This document shows positions 60,843 through 64,000 of a stretch of DNA of 64,000 bases, in pieces. The notes beneath the pieces were generated by a model, which saw nothing but the letters and a program-made list of their open reading frames with translations, was not told the DNA's origin and did no database searches. Source of the DNA: Ampullaceana balthica (Eukaryota > Mollusca > Gastropoda > Lymnaeidae). Position 1 is the first letter of the stretch; every line of letters starts with the position of its first letter. A program made the position numbers and the translations under genes. Location of the stretch: contig CALYLW010000016.1 in assembly GCA_944989445.1 (NCBI GenBank), positions 2,398,505 to 2,462,504 of the forward strand, read 5' to 3'.

Positions 60843-61790
60843 CTTTATTAGTGAATGTTTGCTTGTGTCATTAGATCTCTTCACTTTATTAGTGAATGTT
60901 TGCTTGTGTCATTAGATCTCTTCACTTTATTAGTGAATGTTTGCTTGTGTCATTAGATCTCTTCACTTTATTAGTGAATGTTTGCTTGTGTCATTAGATC
61001 TCTTCACTTTATTAGTGAATGTTTGCTTGTGTCATTAGATCTCTTCACTTTATTAGTGAATGTTTGCTTGTGTCATTAGATCTCTTCACTTTATTAGTGA
61101 ATGTTTGCTTGTGTCATTAGATCTCTTCCCTTTATTAGTGAATGTTTGCTTGTGTCATTAGATCTCTTCCCTTTATTAGTGAATGTTTGCTTGTGTCATT
61201 AGATCTCTTCACTTTATTAGTGAATGTTTGCTTGTGTCATTAGATCTCTTCACTTTATTAGTGAATGTTTGCTTGTGTCATTAGATCTCTTCCCTTTATT
61301 AGTGAATGTTTGCTTGTGTCATTAGATCTCTTCCCTTTATTAGTGAATGTTTGCTTGTGTCATTAGATCTCTTCCCTTTATTAGTGAATATTTGCTTGTG
61401 TCATTAGATCTCTTCCCTTTATTAGTGAATGTTTGCTTGTGTCATTAGATCTCTTCCCTTTATTAGTGAATGTTTGCTTGTGTCATTAGATCTCTTCCCT
61501 TTATTAGTGAATGTTTGCTTGTGTCATTAGATCTCTTCCCTTTATTAGTGAATGTTTGCTTGTGTCATTAGATCTCTTCCCTTTATTAGTGAATGTTTGC
61601 TTGTGTCATTAGATCTCTTCCCTTTATTAGTGAATGTTTGCTTGTGTCATTAGATCTCTTCCCTTTATTAGTGAATGTTTGCTTGTGTCATTAGATCTCT
61701 TCCCTTTATTAGTGAATGTTTGCTTGTGTCATTAGATCTCTTCCCTTTATTAGTGAATGTTTGCTTGTGTCATTAGATCTCTTCCCTTTG
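60843..61790. repeat. 41-bp minisatellite, about 23 copies
   Basis: Unit CTTTATTAGTGAATGTTTGC then TTGTGTCATTAGATCTCTTC and A or C. Left copies end TTCAC and right copies TTCCC, with a mixed zone at 61120-61260. Confidence 0.98.
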
Positions 61791-61976
61791 TGAGGAAATG
61801 TTAGTTTGTGTCATTAGATCTCTTCCCTTTGTGAGGAAATGTTAGTTTGTGTCATTAGATCTCTTCCCTTTGTGAGGAAATGTTAGTTTGTGTCATTAGA
61901 TCTCTTCCCTTTGTGAGGAAATGTTAGTTTGTGTCATTAGATCTCTTCCCTTTGTGAGGAAATGTTAGTTTGTGTC
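61791..61976. repeat. 41-bp minisatellite, second subtype, about 5 copies
   Basis: Same period and same TGTGTCATTAGATCTCTTCC half as the preceding array. The other half is replaced by CTTTGTGAGGAAATGTTAGT. All five copies are uniform, so a diverged end unit was amplified. Confidence 0.96.
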
Positions 61977-62045
61977 TGTGGCCTGTTTGCTGTCATCTTC
62001 TATTTCTAAACTTGAGTTTAACTAATTCACTGTAACACAAGCTTT

Positions 62046-64000
62046 GCTATAAGTACACAAAAGCAATATTCTACCGTAAGCCATTAGTACACTACAGCAA
62101 TATTATACCGTAAGCTATTAGTACACTACAGCAATATTATACCGTAAGCCATTAGTACACTACAGCAATATTATACCGTAAGCCATTAGTACACTACAGC
62201 AATATTATACCTTAGCCATTAGTACACTACAGCAATATTATACCGTAAGCCATTAGTACACTACATCAATATTATACCGTAATCCATTAGTACACTACAG
62301 CAATATTATACCGTAAGCCATTAGTACACTACAGCAATATTATACCGTAAGCCATCAGTAAACTACAGCAATATTATACCGTAAGCCATTAGTACACTAC
62401 AGCAATATTATACCGTAAGCCATCAGTAAACTACAGCAATATTATACTGTAAGCCATTAGTACACTACAGCAATATTATACCGTAAGCCATTAGTAAACT
62501 ACAGCAATATTATACCGTAAGCCATTAGTACACTACAGCAATATTATACCGTAAGCCATTAGTAAACTACAGCAATATTATACCGTAAGCTATTAGTAAA
62601 CTACAGCAATATTATACCGTAAGCCATTAGTACACTACAGCAATATTATACCGTAAGCCATTAGTAAACTACAGCAATATTATACCGTAAGCTATTAGTA
62701 AACTACAGCAATATTATACCGTAAGCCATTAGTACACTACAGCAATATTATACCGTAAGCCATTAGTACACTACAGCAATATTATACCGTAAGCCATTAG
62801 TACACTACAGCAATATTATACCGTAAGCCATTAGTAAACTACAGCAATATTATACCGTAAGCCATTAGTACACTACAGCAATATTATACCGTAAGCCATC
62901 AGTAAACTACAGCAATATTATACCGTAAGCCATTAGTAAACTACAGTAATATTATACCGTAAGCCATTAGTAAACTACAGTAATACTATACCGTAAGCCA
63001 TTAGTAAACTACAGTAATATTATACCGTAAGCCATTAGTACACTACAGTAATATTATACCGTAAGCCATTAGTAAACTACAGTAATATTATACCGTAAGC
63101 CATTAGTACACTACAGTAATATTATACCGTAAGCCATTAGTAAACTACAGTAATATGATACCGTAAGCCATTAGTAAACTACAGCAATATTATACCGTAA
63201 GCTATTAGTAAACTACAGCAATATTATACCGTAAGCCATTAGTACACTACAGCAATATTATACCGTAAGCCATTAGTACACTACAGTAATACTATACCGT
63301 AAGCCATCAGTAAACTACAGTAATACTATACCGTAAGCCATCAGTAAACTACAGTAATACTATACCGTAAGCCATTAGTAAACTACAGCAATATTATACC
63401 GTAAGCCATTAGTAAACTACAGTAATACTATACCGTAAGCCATTAGTAAACTACAGTAATACTATACCGTAAGCCATCAGTAAACTACAGTAATACTATA
63501 CCGTAAGCCATCAGTAAACTACAGTAATACTATACCGTAAGCCATTAGTAAACTACAGCAATATTATACCGTAAGCCATTAGTAAACTACAGTAATACTA
63601 TACCGTAAGCCATCAGTAAACTACAGTAATACTATACCGTAAGCCATCAGTAAACTACAGTAATACTATACCGTAAGCCATTAGTAAACTACAGCAATAT
63701 TATACCGTAAGCCATTAGTAAACTACAGTAATACTATTCCGTAAGCCATTAGTACACTACAGTAATATTATACCGTAAGCCATTAGTAAACTACAGTAAT
63801 ATTATACCGTAAGCCATTAGTAAACTACAGTAATATTATACCGTAAGCCATTAGTAAACTACAGTAATATTATACCGTAAGCCATTAGTAAACTACAGTA
63901 ATATTATACCGTAAGCCATTAGTAAACTACAGTAATACTATTCCGTAAGCCATCAGTAAACTACAGTAATATTATACCGTAAGCCATCAGTAAACTACAG
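62046..64000. repeat. 34-bp minisatellite, at least 57 copies, open at window edge
   Basis: Unit GTAAGCCATTAGTACACTAC then AGCAATATTATACC. Linked variants are AGTAAAC for AGTACAC, GTAATA for GCAATA, ATACTATACC for ATATTATACC, and CATCAG for CATTAG. CAC/GCAAT units dominate the left and AAC/GTAAT units the right. The array continues past position 64000. Confidence 0.98.

Overview
This is eukaryotic, probably invertebrate, nuclear DNA. It is AT-rich, has a spliced gene with GT-AG introns, SINE, Helitron and MITE-like elements, and no bacterial-style operons. The only clear protein match is the extracellular ligand-binding domain of a natriuretic-peptide-receptor type (ANF-receptor fold) membrane protein. 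Together with the repeat style (a SINE tail ending in AAGCGCT...AGCGCTATATAAAT, a Helitron ending CTAG|T, many minisatellites) this suggests a lophotrochozoan such as a mollusc, but the species cannot be fixed from the sequence. LAYOUT. By my estimate about 45% of the window is tandem repeats: over 40 separate arrays with mostly unrelated units of 7 to 76 bp. The largest are a 52-bp array of about 74 near-identical copies (29318-33164), a 29-bp array (11652-13748), a 34-bp array running off the right edge (62046-64000), a 21-bp array (3884-5697), a 53-bp array (45390-47094) and a 33-bp array (6836-8274). Nearly every long open frame here is the translation of an array whose unit lacks stop codons, and I do not call those genes. 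GENE. At 35622-36847 lie the first two coding exons of a receptor on the + strand: a start codon with signal peptide, 159 codons, a GTAAGT donor, a 493-bp intron, an AG acceptor and 85 codons plus one base. No further clear coding exon was seen in the remaining 27 kb. The expected third-exon position, after a CACAG acceptor at 37298, is filled by a 43-bp minisatellite whose unit can itself be read as the expected next protein segment. The exon 2 donor sits in the first unit of a second, 38-bp minisatellite. MOBILE DNA. A SINE (about 2512-2818), a TIR element (17152-17382), a hAT-like terminus (18405-18445), a non-autonomous Helitron (21499-22806), a Harbinger-like MITE (40070-40242), a foldback structure (55243-55376), and two clusters (40430-41403; about 55828-58022) of an interspersed family with AAATCCCTTATAT / ATATAAGGGATTT ends. 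No tRNA or rRNA gene, CRISPR array or complete transposase was found. The main points of interest are how the arrays arise and replace each other (adjacent arrays with related units, higher-order duplications) and the minisatellites that border or replace receptor exon sequence. I see no evidence of a new enzymatic or defence system.
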